The translations under genes and the position numbers were made by a program. Below are positions 37,930 to 46,631 of a DNA stretch of 64,000 bases, piece after piece. The notes below the pieces were generated by a model. That model was not told the DNA's origin. It worked only from the letters and a program-made list of their open reading frames with translations, and made no database searches. Source of the DNA: Actinomyces sp. Marseille-P3109 (GTDB lineage: Bacteria > Actinomycetota > Actinomycetes > Actinomycetales > Actinomycetaceae); NCBI RefSeq assembly GCF_900323545.1, contig NZ_OOHN01000008.1, forward strand, positions 1,541,144 to 1,605,143, given 5' to 3'. Numbering within the stretch: position 1 is the first letter of the stretch; each line of letters begins with the position of its first letter.

Positions 37930-37969
37930 CCGACGGCGGCGCTCCTGGGAACAGGCGGGCCGCCGTCGG
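37930..37969 (+). terminator. Hairpin between cysK and cysE
   Basis: Stem CCGACGGCGGC / GCCGCCGTCGG with an 18-nt loop, no T-run. May attenuate rather than end transcription. Confidence 0.4.
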
Positions 37970-38049
37970 TGTTGTCACCGGCGCAGCGGGTGAGGTGAAG
38001 GCCGACAAGCCAACCTGGGCCGCACCGTCACCCATCAGAGGAGCACATC

Positions 38050-38625
38050 ATGCACAACTCCAAACGGTCCCTTCTGGACCTGGCACGTGAGGACCTGGCC
38101 ACGGCCCGCAAGCGCGATCCCGCCGCTCGCTCCAACGTGGAGGTGGCGCTCCTCTACCCGGGCGTCCATGCCCTGTGGGCGCACCGGGCCGCCCATAAGC
38201 TGTGGCACAAGGGGCACCGATTCGCGGCGCGCGCCCTGTCCCAGGCCGCCCGCAACTTCACCGGTATCGAGATCCACCCGGCCGCCACGATCGGCGAGCG
38301 GTTCTTCCTTGACCACGGCATGGGCGTGGTGATCGGCGAGACGGCGGAAGTCGGCGATGACGTCCTCATATTCCACGGAGTCACCCTGGGCGGGGTGTCC
38401 ATGAGCCCGGGCAAGCGGCACCCCACCATCGGGAACAACGTCCAGATCGGCGCCGGCGCCAAGGTCCTGGGGCCGGTCGTCGTCGAGGACGGGGCCAAGG
38501 TAGGCGCCAACGCGGTACTGGTGAAGAATCTGCCGCGGGGGCACGTCGCGGTGGGCGTCCCCAGCCGGGCCCGCGATCCTCGCACCGATCCCGAGCTCAT
38601 GATGGACCCGACCATCTACATCTGA
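38050..38625 (+). CDS. cysE: Serine O-acetyltransferase
   Basis: Forms O-acetylserine, the CysK substrate. 191 aa short-form enzyme: N-terminal helices ([25 protein letters not shown]) followed by the left-handed beta-helix with hexapeptide repeats ([34 protein letters not shown]). The catalytic His is in LDHG. Site GAGGAG is 7 nt before the ATG. Functions with cysK. Confidence 0.95.
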   Translation: MHNSKRSLLDLAREDLATARKRDPAARSNVEVALLYPGVHALWAHRAAHKLWHKGHRFAARALSQAARNFTGIEIHPAATIGERFFLDHGMGVVIGETAEVGDDVLIFHGVTLGGVSMSPGKRHPTIGNNVQIGAGAKVLGPVVVEDGAKVGANAVLVKNLPRGHVAVGVPSRARDPRTDPELMMDPTIYI

Positions 38626-38658
38626 TCGGCCTGCATCTGATCAGTCCCCCGACCGTTT

Positions 38659-38693
38659 GATCGTCCGCTGACCGGGCGGGTCAGCGGGCGATC
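38659..38693. terminator. Terminator between cysE and the convergent hydrolase
   Basis: 15-bp stem (arms 38659-38673 and 38679-38693, one G-T pair), 5-nt loop. The right arm overlaps the stop codon of the convergent hydrolase gene. Confidence 0.6.
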
Positions 38694-39979
38694 ATTCCCG
38701 CGGCCAGATCGCGCAGACGATTGAAGACTTTGCCTCCGGAGGCCCGCGAGCCGTCGTGCTCGTGCTCGCTGGTGATCCAGGTTCGCAGGCCCGGGATGAG
38801 CGCGGCCGTCTCCAAAGAGGTGACCATCGGTACGAACACGTCGCGCGCGTAGACGGCGGCCGCGCCCGGAGTCGTCGTGGTCTTCAACCGAGTCGGATCG
38901 TAGAGCGTCGGCCACTCATGCGCGGCCAGGAGGTCCGCCACCTCCAGCCAGGGACGCAGGGCGGTGTCCTCCAGGAAGACCTCGTGGCGCACGTGCTCAC
39001 CGGTCAGCAGTGTGGGGTCGTCGTCGAAGACTGCGGGACGCACGCGCTGGGCGGCCCAGTCGGTGGTGCCGGCGTCGGCCCAGCAGGACTCGTGGATGAC
39101 GGCGTAGAGCGGGAAGCGTCCCCCGAAGGCCAGGGACTGCCCCAGGTCGTAGCGGAAGCCCCAGGAGCTGGGATCGCGCTCCAGGAGGTGGTGGATCGCG
39201 TCGGCTCCTCCGGCCCGCCCCAGCATGGCGCCCAGTGAGCGCAGACGCTCCGGGCCGACGATGTCTCCGCCCGGCGTGATCAGCTCACCCCGGCCGGCCA
39301 GCTCGGACAGGCGCTCCATCCGATCACGGTCCTGGGGGTAGCGACCGTAGTACTCCTCGCTCTTGGCGCGCATCGCCTCATAGCTGAGGGCGTAGACCTC
39401 GTCGATGCTGTGCCCGACGGCGGGCAGCCCACCGGTGATGTAGACGGCCTCGAGGCTCTCGGCGTGCTCGGACAGGTAACGGGTGACGCAGAACCCGCCG
39501 AAGGACTGCCCCAGCAGGCTCCAGCGCTCCAGGCCCAGGGAGCGGCGCAGGTCCTCGCAGTCCTCCACGATCTCATCGGCACGCAGGTGGGTGAGCAGGC
39601 GGGCGGTGGCCGTGGGCGTGCCGGCGGCGTCGGGTCGGTCCACGGGGCTGGAGGCACCGGTTCCGCGCTGGTCGATGAGGAGGAGCCGGTGGTGCTCGAG
39701 GACGGCGCCGATCCAACCCAGGCCGGCATCGGCGCTGGGGCGAGGTGCCTCACAGCCCGGTCCGCCCTGAAGGAAGACGAGTGGGGGCCGGGAGAGCGGG
39801 TCAATGCCGGCGGCTGAGATCTCGCGGGCGTAGACGGTGATGGAGGATGCGCCGTCGGGGGCGGGGTCTGCCTGGCCGCTGCGGTCCAGGGGCACGCTCA
39901 GGTGGTGGTCCCGTGTCAGCAGACCGGCGGTGGAGGACGACCAGCTCGAGGAGCGCAGACGGGGCGAGGCGTTCGACAT
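38681..39979 (-). CDS. Prolyl-aminopeptidase-like alpha/beta hydrolase
   Basis: 432 aa. PLVFLQGGPGCEAPRPS is the oxyanion-hole loop typical of proline iminopeptidases; nucleophile elbow GQSFGGF around residue 150; DQRGTGAS motif ahead of it. Catalytic His is in a C-terminal SEHEHDGS segment. Cytosolic (no signal peptide). A -10-like TAAGGT lies 6 nt before the ATG. Confidence 0.85.
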   Translation of the reverse strand: MSNASPRLRSSSWSSSTAGLLTRDHHLSVPLDRSGQADPAPDGASSITVYAREISAAGIDPLSRPPLVFLQGGPGCEAPRPSADAGLGWIGAVLEHHRLLLIDQRGTGASSPVDRPDAAGTPTATARLLTHLRADEIVEDCEDLRRSLGLERWSLLGQSFGGFCVTRYLSEHAESLEAVYITGGLPAVGHSIDEVYALSYEAMRAKSEEYYGRYPQDRDRMERLSELAGRGELITPGGDIVGPERLRSLGAMLGRAGGADAIHHLLERDPSSWGFRYDLGQSLAFGGRFPLYAVIHESCWADAGTTDWAAQRVRPAVFDDDPTLLTGEHVRHEVFLEDTALRPWLEVADLLAAHEWPTLYDPTRLKTTTTPGAAAVYARDVFVPMVTSLETAALIPGLRTWITSEHEHDGSRASGGKVFNRLRDLAAGMIAR

Positions 39980-40010
39980 GCCGTCACCTTAGTGGCGCTT
40001 AGTGGCGATC

Positions 40011-40133
40011 GGTGTCCACGCAGCGGACATGAACGCTGTGGCGGGGTCGCACGTCGAGCAAGAACCGCAGAGTTCCGGGGTTGTCCGCGAGTCGTATCGT
40101 CGGTGGAGCCGGCCATGTCCGCTGTGTGGTCAC
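40011..40133. mobile_element. MITE-like element, copy A
   Basis: 123-bp non-coding element with near-perfect inverted ends (GGTGTCCACGCAGCGGACATG at the left, CATGTCCGCTGTGTGGTCAC at the right). A second copy in reverse orientation, 124 bp, is at 62087-62210; the two align from end to end including interior blocks (e.g. ATGAACGCTGTGG and TTCCGGGGT). No transposase is present. Confidence 0.75.
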
Positions 40134-40159
40134 TGCAGGGTCGGCGGCACTCCACGGGT

Positions 40160-41185
40160 TCAGCAGGCCTGGCAGGTCGGGCACCAGAAGAGTCGGCGGG
40201 CCGCCACCTCCCTCTCGACCACCGGGGTGCCGCAGCGCAGGCAGGGGCGCCCGGTACGGTGATAGACGTACCACCGTCCGGCCTCGGAGTCGTCCGGCGG
40301 CAGGGGTTCGGGGACGTCGTCGAGGTCAACGGTGGTGATGAAGCCGGTGGCCACCCCGTACTGCATGAGGGGGCGCAGGTCCTCCCAGATGGCGCGCAGC
40401 CGCTCCTCGCTGACGCGGTTGCCGGCCCGGAAGGGTGAGACACCCACCCGGAAGAGCGTCTCGGCCCGGTAGATGTTGCCGGCCCCGGAGATGACGGACT
40501 GGTCCATGAGCAGCTCGCCGATGCTTTTGCGTCGCGAGCGCGCCTTGGCCACGAAGGCCTCCACATCGGCGTCGTCGCGCAGCGGGTCCGGCCCGAGCCT
40601 GCGGCGCACGGCGGCCACGCCCTCGGCGTCCAGCAGCTCGCACGCGGCCGGCCCCGTCAGGTCGGCCACCCCGTGCTGTCCGAGCAGTCGCAGTCGCACC
40701 GCGCCGCGCGGCTCGGGCGGCTCCCAATCGTCAGGAGCAGGACCGGTGTGGCTGGAGGTACCCGTCTCCCGGCGGTCCTCCTGAGGATCGACGACGTCGG
40801 CGGCTCCCCCGTTCAGCCCGGACAGGGCGGATCCTCCCCCGCCCTTGAGGGCGTGCTCGCCGCGCTCACCAACGCGCCTACGGGGCGCGCCGATGGCATG
40901 GGGAGCAACGAACTCACGGTCCCCGTCGAAGGTCCACGAGCCGTACAGGCCCAGGTGGATCCGCAGCCAGGTGACGGAGGCGTCATCAAGGGGCATGTCG
41001 GCGCGCGCCCCAAAAGGCAGGAAGAGGTGCTTGCCGTGTGCCTGGCTGCCCAGGAGCACCTGGCCATCCAGACGGCTCGCCCCGTCGGTGAAGCGCCCCT
41101 GCGGTGAGGAGGCGCGAAGCATCTGACCACCGTAGAGCTCGTCCAGTGCGGCGGCGAGCCGGTGGATGGTGTGGCCCTCCGGCAT
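40160..41185 (-). CDS. Fpg/Nei-family DNA glycosylase
   Basis: Excises oxidised bases. 341 aa beginning MPEGHT, with the catalytic Pro2 and Glu3 after Met removal and the H of the Nei2-like subgroup. H2TH motif region IGELLMDQSVISGAGNIYRAE (residues ~225-245) and a C-terminal zinc finger CLRCG...CPTCQ. Between residues ~100 and 165 there is a low-complexity Gly/Asp-rich insertion not seen in typical family members, probably a flexible linker. Confidence 0.9.
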   Translation of the reverse strand: MPEGHTIHRLAAALDELYGGQMLRASSPQGRFTDGASRLDGQVLLGSQAHGKHLFLPFGARADMPLDDASVTWLRIHLGLYGSWTFDGDREFVAPHAIGAPRRRVGERGEHALKGGGGSALSGLNGGAADVVDPQEDRRETGTSSHTGPAPDDWEPPEPRGAVRLRLLGQHGVADLTGPAACELLDAEGVAAVRRRLGPDPLRDDADVEAFVAKARSRRKSIGELLMDQSVISGAGNIYRAETLFRVGVSPFRAGNRVSEERLRAIWEDLRPLMQYGVATGFITTVDLDDVPEPLPPDDSEAGRWYVYHRTGRPCLRCGTPVVEREVAARRLFWCPTCQAC

Positions 41186-41199
41186 ACGTCGGTCCCGGT

Positions 41200-41712
41200 T
41201 CAGGCCCCGGCCGGGGTGGCAGTGGGAGCGCCGGAGGGGCCTCCAGCAGGGGCGGCTCCGTCGTGAATGCGCCTCTCATAATCGGCGAGCTGGGCGATGC
41301 GCCGCGCATGGCGCTCGTCTCCGCTGAAGGGTGTGGCGAGGAAGGCATCAATGATCGCCAGGCCCGCTCCCAGGTCATGCATGCGCCCGCCCAGGGCGAC
41401 GACGTTGGCGTTGTTGTGCTGGCGGGCCAGCTGGGCGGTCTCAATGGACCAGGCCAGGGCCGCGCGCACCCCGTCGACCTTGTTGGCGGCGATCTGCTCC
41501 CCGTTGCCGCTTCCCCCGAGCACGATGCCGAGGCTTCCGGCGTCAGCCACCACGGCCTCGCCGCAGGCCAGGCAGAATGCGGGGTAGTCGTCGTCGGGGT
41601 CGTAGGAGTGGGCCCCATGGTCGATGACGTCATGGCCCTCCTCCCGCAGATGCTCGATCACGGCGCTCTTGAGGTCAAAGCCGGCGTGGTCGGAGGCGAT
41701 ATGGATGCGCAT
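41200..41712 (-). CDS. rpiB: Ribose-5-phosphate isomerase B
   Basis: Interconverts ribose-5-P and ribulose-5-P. 170 aa: MRIHIASDHAGFDLK, GIVLGGSGNGEQIAANKVDGVRAAL with the catalytic region, and NVVALGGRM are the RpiB signatures. An Ala/Gly/Pro tail of about 20 residues follows. -10-like CACAAT is 7 nt before the ATG. Upstream of nei on the same strand, 14-base gap. Confidence 0.94.
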   Translation of the reverse strand: MRIHIASDHAGFDLKSAVIEHLREEGHDVIDHGAHSYDPDDDYPAFCLACGEAVVADAGSLGIVLGGSGNGEQIAANKVDGVRAALAWSIETAQLARQHNNANVVALGGRMHDLGAGLAIIDAFLATPFSGDERHARRIAQLADYERRIHDGAAPAGGPSGAPTATPAGA

Positions 41713-41810
41713 AGGCAGGATTGTGCCTCACGCGAACAGCGGTACGCACCAGGAGGGCGTGAGCGTCGTCAATATGTCAGGGAGGGCAACACCGGGTTAG
41801 CGTGTCCGCT

Positions 41811-43997
41811 ATGACTGACGCCTCGCCGATGCCCAACGGTCCTTCCTCCGGCCCTTCCACCGACTCACCATCGCGGTCCTGCGAGCGGCCGGACGCCGCG
41901 GCTGACTCCGCCGGCCCGGTTCTCGCCGGTGTCCTGGAGACGGCCATGACCGATTCCTCCATTCGCCCCCAGGATGACCTGTTCCGCTTCGTCAACGGCA
42001 GCTGGCTCGCCACTGCCGAGATCCCGGCGGACCGTCCCGGCAGCGGCGCCTTCACCACGCTGCGCGATGAGGCCGAGGCGGCCTGCCGCCAGATCGTCGA
42101 GGAGCTTGCCGACAGCTTCTCCGCGGCGGCTCCAGAGACGACCTCCCAGGTTCTGGCGACGAACCGAGGCCGTGTCGGCGCCCTCTACGCGGCCTTCATG
42201 GACGAGGAGCACCTGGAGGAGCTCGGGGCTGATCCGCTGGCCGTGGAGCTGGCACCGGTGCTGGGCGCCGCCTCCAAGGAGGAGCTGGCCCGGGTGCTGG
42301 GCGAGATGACGCCGATCGGGTTCATGGGCGTTGTCGGCGCGGACGTCGAGGTCGATATCAATGACCCGGAGCGCTACACGAGCTGGATCGGCCAGTCGGG
42401 GCTGGGGCTTCCGGACGAGTCCTACTACCGCGAGGAGGCTCAGGCCCCTCTGCGCGAGGCCTATGTGGCACACGTGGCCCGGATGCTTCAGCTGGCAGGT
42501 CTGACCGAGTCCTTCGGCGCCTCCGGCGAGGCCCTCGCCGAGCAGGTCATGGCCGTGGAGACCGATCTGGCCAAAGGCCACTGGGACCGGGTCACCTGCC
42601 GCAACGTGGAGAAGATGAACAACCCGATGTCCTGGCAGGAGATCGTGGACTCGGCGCCGGGTCTGCCCTGGCAGGAGTGGCGCACGGGGATCCTCTCGGC
42701 CGCCCGCGCCGCCGGGATCGAGCAGACCACCTTCCTCGACGAGGTCATCGTCACCCAGCCCGACTACCTGCCCCACGCCGCGGCGGTCTGGCAGGGCACC
42801 GACGTGGAAAACCTCAAGGCGTGGGCGGCCTGGCACGTCGTTCACGCACGGGCGACACTGCTCTCGCACGTCTTCGTCGAGGAGAACTTCGGTTTCTACG
42901 GCCGCACGCTCCAGGGGACCGACGAGCTGCGGGCCCGCTGGAAGCGCGGCGTCGGCCTGGTGGAGTCCTGCCTGGGCGAGGCGTTGGGCGAGATCTACGT
43001 GGGACGCCACTTCCCGCCGTCGCACAAGGCGGCGATGGAGGCCCTGGTCGGCCGGCTCATCGAGGCCTACCGCCAGTCCATCTCCTCACTGGAGTGGATG
43101 AGCCCCGCCACGCGGGAGCGCGCCCTGGACAAGCTGGCACTGTTCACCCCCAAGATCGGCTATCCGATGCGCTGGCGCGACTACTCCGCCGTCGAGGTGG
43201 TCCCCGGGGACGTCCTGGCGTCGGTGCGCAGCGTGGAGAGGGCCGACCTGGCCTACTCCCTGAGTAAGCTGACCAAGCCGGTGGACCGCGACGAGTGGCA
43301 CATGACACCGCAGACGGTCAACGCCTACTACAACCCCTCGATGAACGAGATCGTCTTCCCCGCAGCGATCCTTCAGCCGCCCTTCTTCGACCCGCAGGCC
43401 GACGACGCCGTGAACTACGCGGGCATCGGCGCCGTCATCGGCCATGAGATCGGCCATGGCTTCGATGACCAGGGATCGACCTTCGATGGCACCGGGAAGG
43501 TCAGTGACTGGTGGACGCAGGAGGACCGGGACGCCTTCACCGAGCGCACGCATGCGCTCATCAGCCAGTACGACGCCTACACGCCCGAGGTCGTCACCGC
43601 CAAGCACGAGGCCGCAGGTACGGCGGAGACGGAGATCCCGCACGTCAACGGCGCTCTGACCATCGGGGAGAACATCGGGGATCTGGGCGGCTTGGGGATT
43701 GCCCTCAAGGCCTATGCCCTGGCACTGGCAGACGCCGGCATCGGCTCGGTGGACGATGCGCCCGTCATCGATGGGCTGACCGCTCTGCAGCGCTTCTTCT
43801 ACTCCTGGGCGAGGATCTGGCGCTCCAAGAACCGTCCGGACTATGCCGAGCTGCTGCTGACAGTGGACCCGCACTCGCCGGCCGAGTTCCGGTGCAACGG
43901 AATCGTGCGCAATGTCGACGCCTTCTACCAGGCCTTCGAGGTCGGGCCCGGCGACGCTCTGTGGCTCGCGCCGGAGAAACGAGTATCCATCTGGTAA
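41811..43997 (+). CDS. M13-family zinc endopeptidase (PepO/neprilysin-like)
   Basis: 728 aa from the ATG at 41811, which has -10-like TAGCGT 7 nt ahead. An alternative ATG at 41946 (MTDSSIRPQDDLFRFVNG) gives the usual family N-terminus and is plausible. No signal peptide, so intracellular. Zinc site HEIGHGFDDQGSTF (HExxH), second ligand ENIGDLGG, and substrate motif NAYYNPSMNEIVFPAAILQPPFF. The C-terminus ends VSIW, typical of M13. Confidence 0.92.
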   Translation: MTDASPMPNGPSSGPSTDSPSRSCERPDAAADSAGPVLAGVLETAMTDSSIRPQDDLFRFVNGSWLATAEIPADRPGSGAFTTLRDEAEAACRQIVEELADSFSAAAPETTSQVLATNRGRVGALYAAFMDEEHLEELGADPLAVELAPVLGAASKEELARVLGEMTPIGFMGVVGADVEVDINDPERYTSWIGQSGLGLPDESYYREEAQAPLREAYVAHVARMLQLAGLTESFGASGEALAEQVMAVETDLAKGHWDRVTCRNVEKMNNPMSWQEIVDSAPGLPWQEWRTGILSAARAAGIEQTTFLDEVIVTQPDYLPHAAAVWQGTDVENLKAWAAWHVVHARATLLSHVFVEENFGFYGRTLQGTDELRARWKRGVGLVESCLGEALGEIYVGRHFPPSHKAAMEALVGRLIEAYRQSISSLEWMSPATRERALDKLALFTPKIGYPMRWRDYSAVEVVPGDVLASVRSVERADLAYSLSKLTKPVDRDEWHMTPQTVNAYYNPSMNEIVFPAAILQPPFFDPQADDAVNYAGIGAVIGHEIGHGFDDQGSTFDGTGKVSDWWTQEDRDAFTERTHALISQYDAYTPEVVTAKHEAAGTAETEIPHVNGALTIGENIGDLGGLGIALKAYALALADAGIGSVDDAPVIDGLTALQRFFYSWARIWRSKNRPDYAELLLTVDPHSPAEFRCNGIVRNVDAFYQAFEVGPGDALWLAPEKRVSIW

Positions 43998-44205
43998 CGG
44001 ATTCGGGGATTCACACACAGGCATTCATATGCGTCGCATCTGCTCACCCTCGTGAGAGGAATCACGACGAAATAACAGTTCGGATATCACCTCGGCGGTG
44101 AAAACGATGGACCCCTCTCTCATTCAACGCTAGGGTGGACAGCGACGCGGTGACACCTCGGCTCACCGGTTGGCACCTGCATCCCCGCACCACCTAGGAG
44201 TACTC

Positions 44206-45159
44206 ATGCGTCTTGGACGCCCCCTGGCCGCCGCGAGCGTTACGGCCGCCGCCATCGGCGCCTCCCTTGCCGCCTCCCCCGCCCTGGCCGACGACAACTT
44301 CCAGATCGCTGACGACCAGCCCAACATTGTCAGTGCCTCGGAGACCGCCTTCACGGTCTCCGGAACCGGCTGCTCGGGCACGGACGCTGCTGTCGGCATC
44401 GCCCTGTACGCCCCCGATGGCACCATGTCCACCGTCGTCAAGGCTGAGCCCTCGGCTGACGGCAGCTGGTCCGCCACCCTGGACCTCCCTGAGCTCATCA
44501 AGTCAACCGGTGTCGAGGCCACGTCGGACGGCTGGTCCATCGGCGCCGGCTGCGTCGTCTACGGAGAGCAGAAGGGGCAGGACCAGGAGGCCATCGTTTT
44601 CGATGACACCGACGTGAACGGCACCTTCGAGATCTACACCGACGAGAACGGGGCCCAGACCTTCACGGTCGACGCCACCGGCTTCTCCGCCAACGAGGAG
44701 GTCTCCGTCTCCCTCATCGGCAAGGACGACCCCAGCATCACCTACAGCATCGGCAAGATCACCGCCGACGCCGAGGGCAAGGTGCACGGCACCCTGCCGG
44801 CCCCCACCGGTGTGGCCGACGGCCAGTACCTGCTGACTCTTGAGGGCAGCCGCTACGGTGAGAGCGCCACGAGCCAGAAGGTCATCACGGTCCAGAACGG
44901 GGCCTTCGACCTCGCCGACGTCGCCGACGGCGGTAACGGTATCGCCGGTGACGGTGACGGTGACAGCACTGCCACCCCCGCCGCCCCCAGCACCAGTGGC
45001 TCGAACGTTCCCGCCAACACCGGTGCCACTCAGGCCGCCTCCACCTCCAACAAGCCGCTGGCCCGCACCGGCGCCAACGGCCTGCTCATCGGTGGTATCG
45101 CCGTGGCCCTCGCGGCCATCGGTGGTGGCGCTCTGGTCATGCGTCGCCGCAAGGCCTGA
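44206..45159 (+). CDS. LAXTG cell-wall-anchored surface protein, paralogue 1
   Basis: 317 aa with TAGGAG ahead of the ATG. Signal peptide MRLGRPLAAASVTAAAIGAS (cleavage near ALADD). Two related beta-rich domains: TAFTVSGTGCSGTDAAVGIALYAPDGT with a paired Cys (GAGCVVYG), likely disulfide-linked, and an Ig-like segment around ANEEVSVSLIGKDDPSITY. A Ser/Thr/Ala/Pro linker leads to the sorting signal LARTG, a hydrophobic stretch (GLLIGGIAVALAAIGGGALVM) and RRRKA. LAXTG signals are typically read by class E sortases in actinobacteria. Confidence 0.88.
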   Translation: MRLGRPLAAASVTAAAIGASLAASPALADDNFQIADDQPNIVSASETAFTVSGTGCSGTDAAVGIALYAPDGTMSTVVKAEPSADGSWSATLDLPELIKSTGVEATSDGWSIGAGCVVYGEQKGQDQEAIVFDDTDVNGTFEIYTDENGAQTFTVDATGFSANEEVSVSLIGKDDPSITYSIGKITADAEGKVHGTLPAPTGVADGQYLLTLEGSRYGESATSQKVITVQNGAFDLADVADGGNGIAGDGDGDSTATPAAPSTSGSNVPANTGATQAASTSNKPLARTGANGLLIGGIAVALAAIGGGALVMRRRKA

Positions 45160-45190
45160 TAGCACCTGCCCAGCATGACTGGGACTTTTT

Positions 45191-45235
45191 CCCGTCGGGG
45201 AGACGACACGCAAGCCGTGTCGTCTCCCCGACGGG
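45191..45235 (+). terminator. Terminator after paralogue 1
   Basis: Perfect 20-bp stem (arms 45191-45210 and 45216-45235, CAAGC loop), T-run on both sides. Confidence 0.85.
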
Positions 45236-45272
45236 CTTTCTTAGGGCACCACACGGCACACGATGACCACGT

Positions 45273-46409
45273 ATGAGGCCAAGCCTCCCTGGGGCGGACA
45301 CTGAGACTGGCACTGGGACTATGGACTCCACCTGCGACGAGCACACCGGCGACTCCCCCGCTTCCGAGCATGCGGAAGGCTCCACCGACGGCGTTCCTCC
45401 TCGATCCGGGCGACCTCCTCGGAGCCGAGCGCCGCGACTGTGGCCCAGACGCCGGAAGATCACCGTGGCACTGATCGCCACGGTGGCCACGGCCTCTCTC
45501 GCCCTGGGAGCCGATGTCGCGGTCCTGGCCCACCGCCCCGAACGTGTGGGTATTGCGATGCCATCGACGTCCTCTTCTGCAGCGGGCGAGACCTGGCTCA
45601 TCTTGGGGACGGACTCACGCGCTACCGTTCCAGGCGAGCAGAGTCGGTACGGAACCACCCAGGACGTGGGGGGCTCACGAGCCGACATCATCACCCTGGT
45701 GCGCCCATCGGAGATGGGACTCACGGTCATCAACCTACCTCGGGACCTGACCATCAACAGCAAGGGCAGGGAGCTGGACCGCCTGGCCACCACCTACGTT
45801 TCCGGACCGCAGAACACGGTCAACGCCCTGTGCACCGGCCTGGGAATCCCCACCACCCATCTCATCACCATCGACATGGCCCAGTTCGCCGACATCATCG
45901 ATTCGCTGGGGGGCATCGAGGTGGATATCCCCGAGCCGGTACGGGACGCCTACACCGGCCTGAACCTCACCTCCGCCGGACCCCACAGACTCACGGGCAT
46001 CGACGCACTCGCCCTCGTCCGATCCCGGCACCCGGAGATCCTGCGCGATGGCACCTGGGTGGCCATGAGCGAGGCCGACGGCGCCCAGCGACGCAGCGAG
46101 TCCACCGCCAGGGTGATGCAAGCGGTCCTGTCCGCCGTCGAGAAACGCTTCAGCAACCCTCTGGCTCTCCACCAGCTGGCACATACAGTGGCCGGCAACA
46201 TCACACTGGACTCGAACACCGGTCTCAGAGACCTGGCAGAGCTGGGGCGTCACGCGTCGCAGGCCAAGAAGGCCGGCTCCACCACGATCATCGATCTTCC
46301 GACGGAACCCCGAGACGAATCCATCGTCGTCTCACCCAATCATGAGTCCCGCGAGCTGCTGGCCCAATACGGATATTCCCCCAAGACCTGCCATCCCACG
46401 GGCACCTGA
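45273..46409 (+). CDS. LytR-CpsA-Psr (LCP) family protein
   Basis: Transfers glycopolymers from lipid carriers to peptidoglycan or protein. 378 aa; start ATG 45273, a second ATG at 45321 is possible, neither with a clear ribosome site. A cytoplasmic Arg/Pro-rich N-terminus precedes one membrane segment (TVALIATVATASLALGADVAVLA). The LCP domain shows TWLILGTDSR, DIITLVRP, GLTVINLPRDL, GGIEVDIPEPV and GIDALALVRSRH, including the conserved Arg/Asp residues. Lies between two LAXTG proteins. Confidence 0.92.
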   Translation: MRPSLPGADTETGTGTMDSTCDEHTGDSPASEHAEGSTDGVPPRSGRPPRSRAPRLWPRRRKITVALIATVATASLALGADVAVLAHRPERVGIAMPSTSSSAAGETWLILGTDSRATVPGEQSRYGTTQDVGGSRADIITLVRPSEMGLTVINLPRDLTINSKGRELDRLATTYVSGPQNTVNALCTGLGIPTTHLITIDMAQFADIIDSLGGIEVDIPEPVRDAYTGLNLTSAGPHRLTGIDALALVRSRHPEILRDGTWVAMSEADGAQRRSESTARVMQAVLSAVEKRFSNPLALHQLAHTVAGNITLDSNTGLRDLAELGRHASQAKKAGSTTIIDLPTEPRDESIVVSPNHESRELLAQYGYSPKTCHPTGT

Positions 46410-46544
46410 TCGCCCTCCGCTCGAGTTGGGGACGATTCCGCGTCATCGCAGTGTTTGACAACCCCCCTCCGCAAACATCGCATTTTTCACGTGAGTGAGG
46501 ACACCTACCAAAGTGGCTGGCATCACGCTCCAGACCCGCACCCT

Positions 46545-46631
46545 CCCCCTATTCCTCGTTACGGTAGATAACGAGCCGGTGAAGAATAGGATCGCCGGCA
46601 GCCATCGTTCCCCGTAGACCTAGGAGGAGAT
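46545..46631 (+). promoter_or_regulatory. Leader with hairpin ahead of paralogue 2
   Basis: CTCGTTA ... TAACGAG (7-bp stem, 7-nt loop) inside outer CTATTC ... GAATAG arms. May be an operator or untranslated-leader structure. Ribosome site TAGGAGGAG precedes the ATG at 46632. Confidence 0.35.
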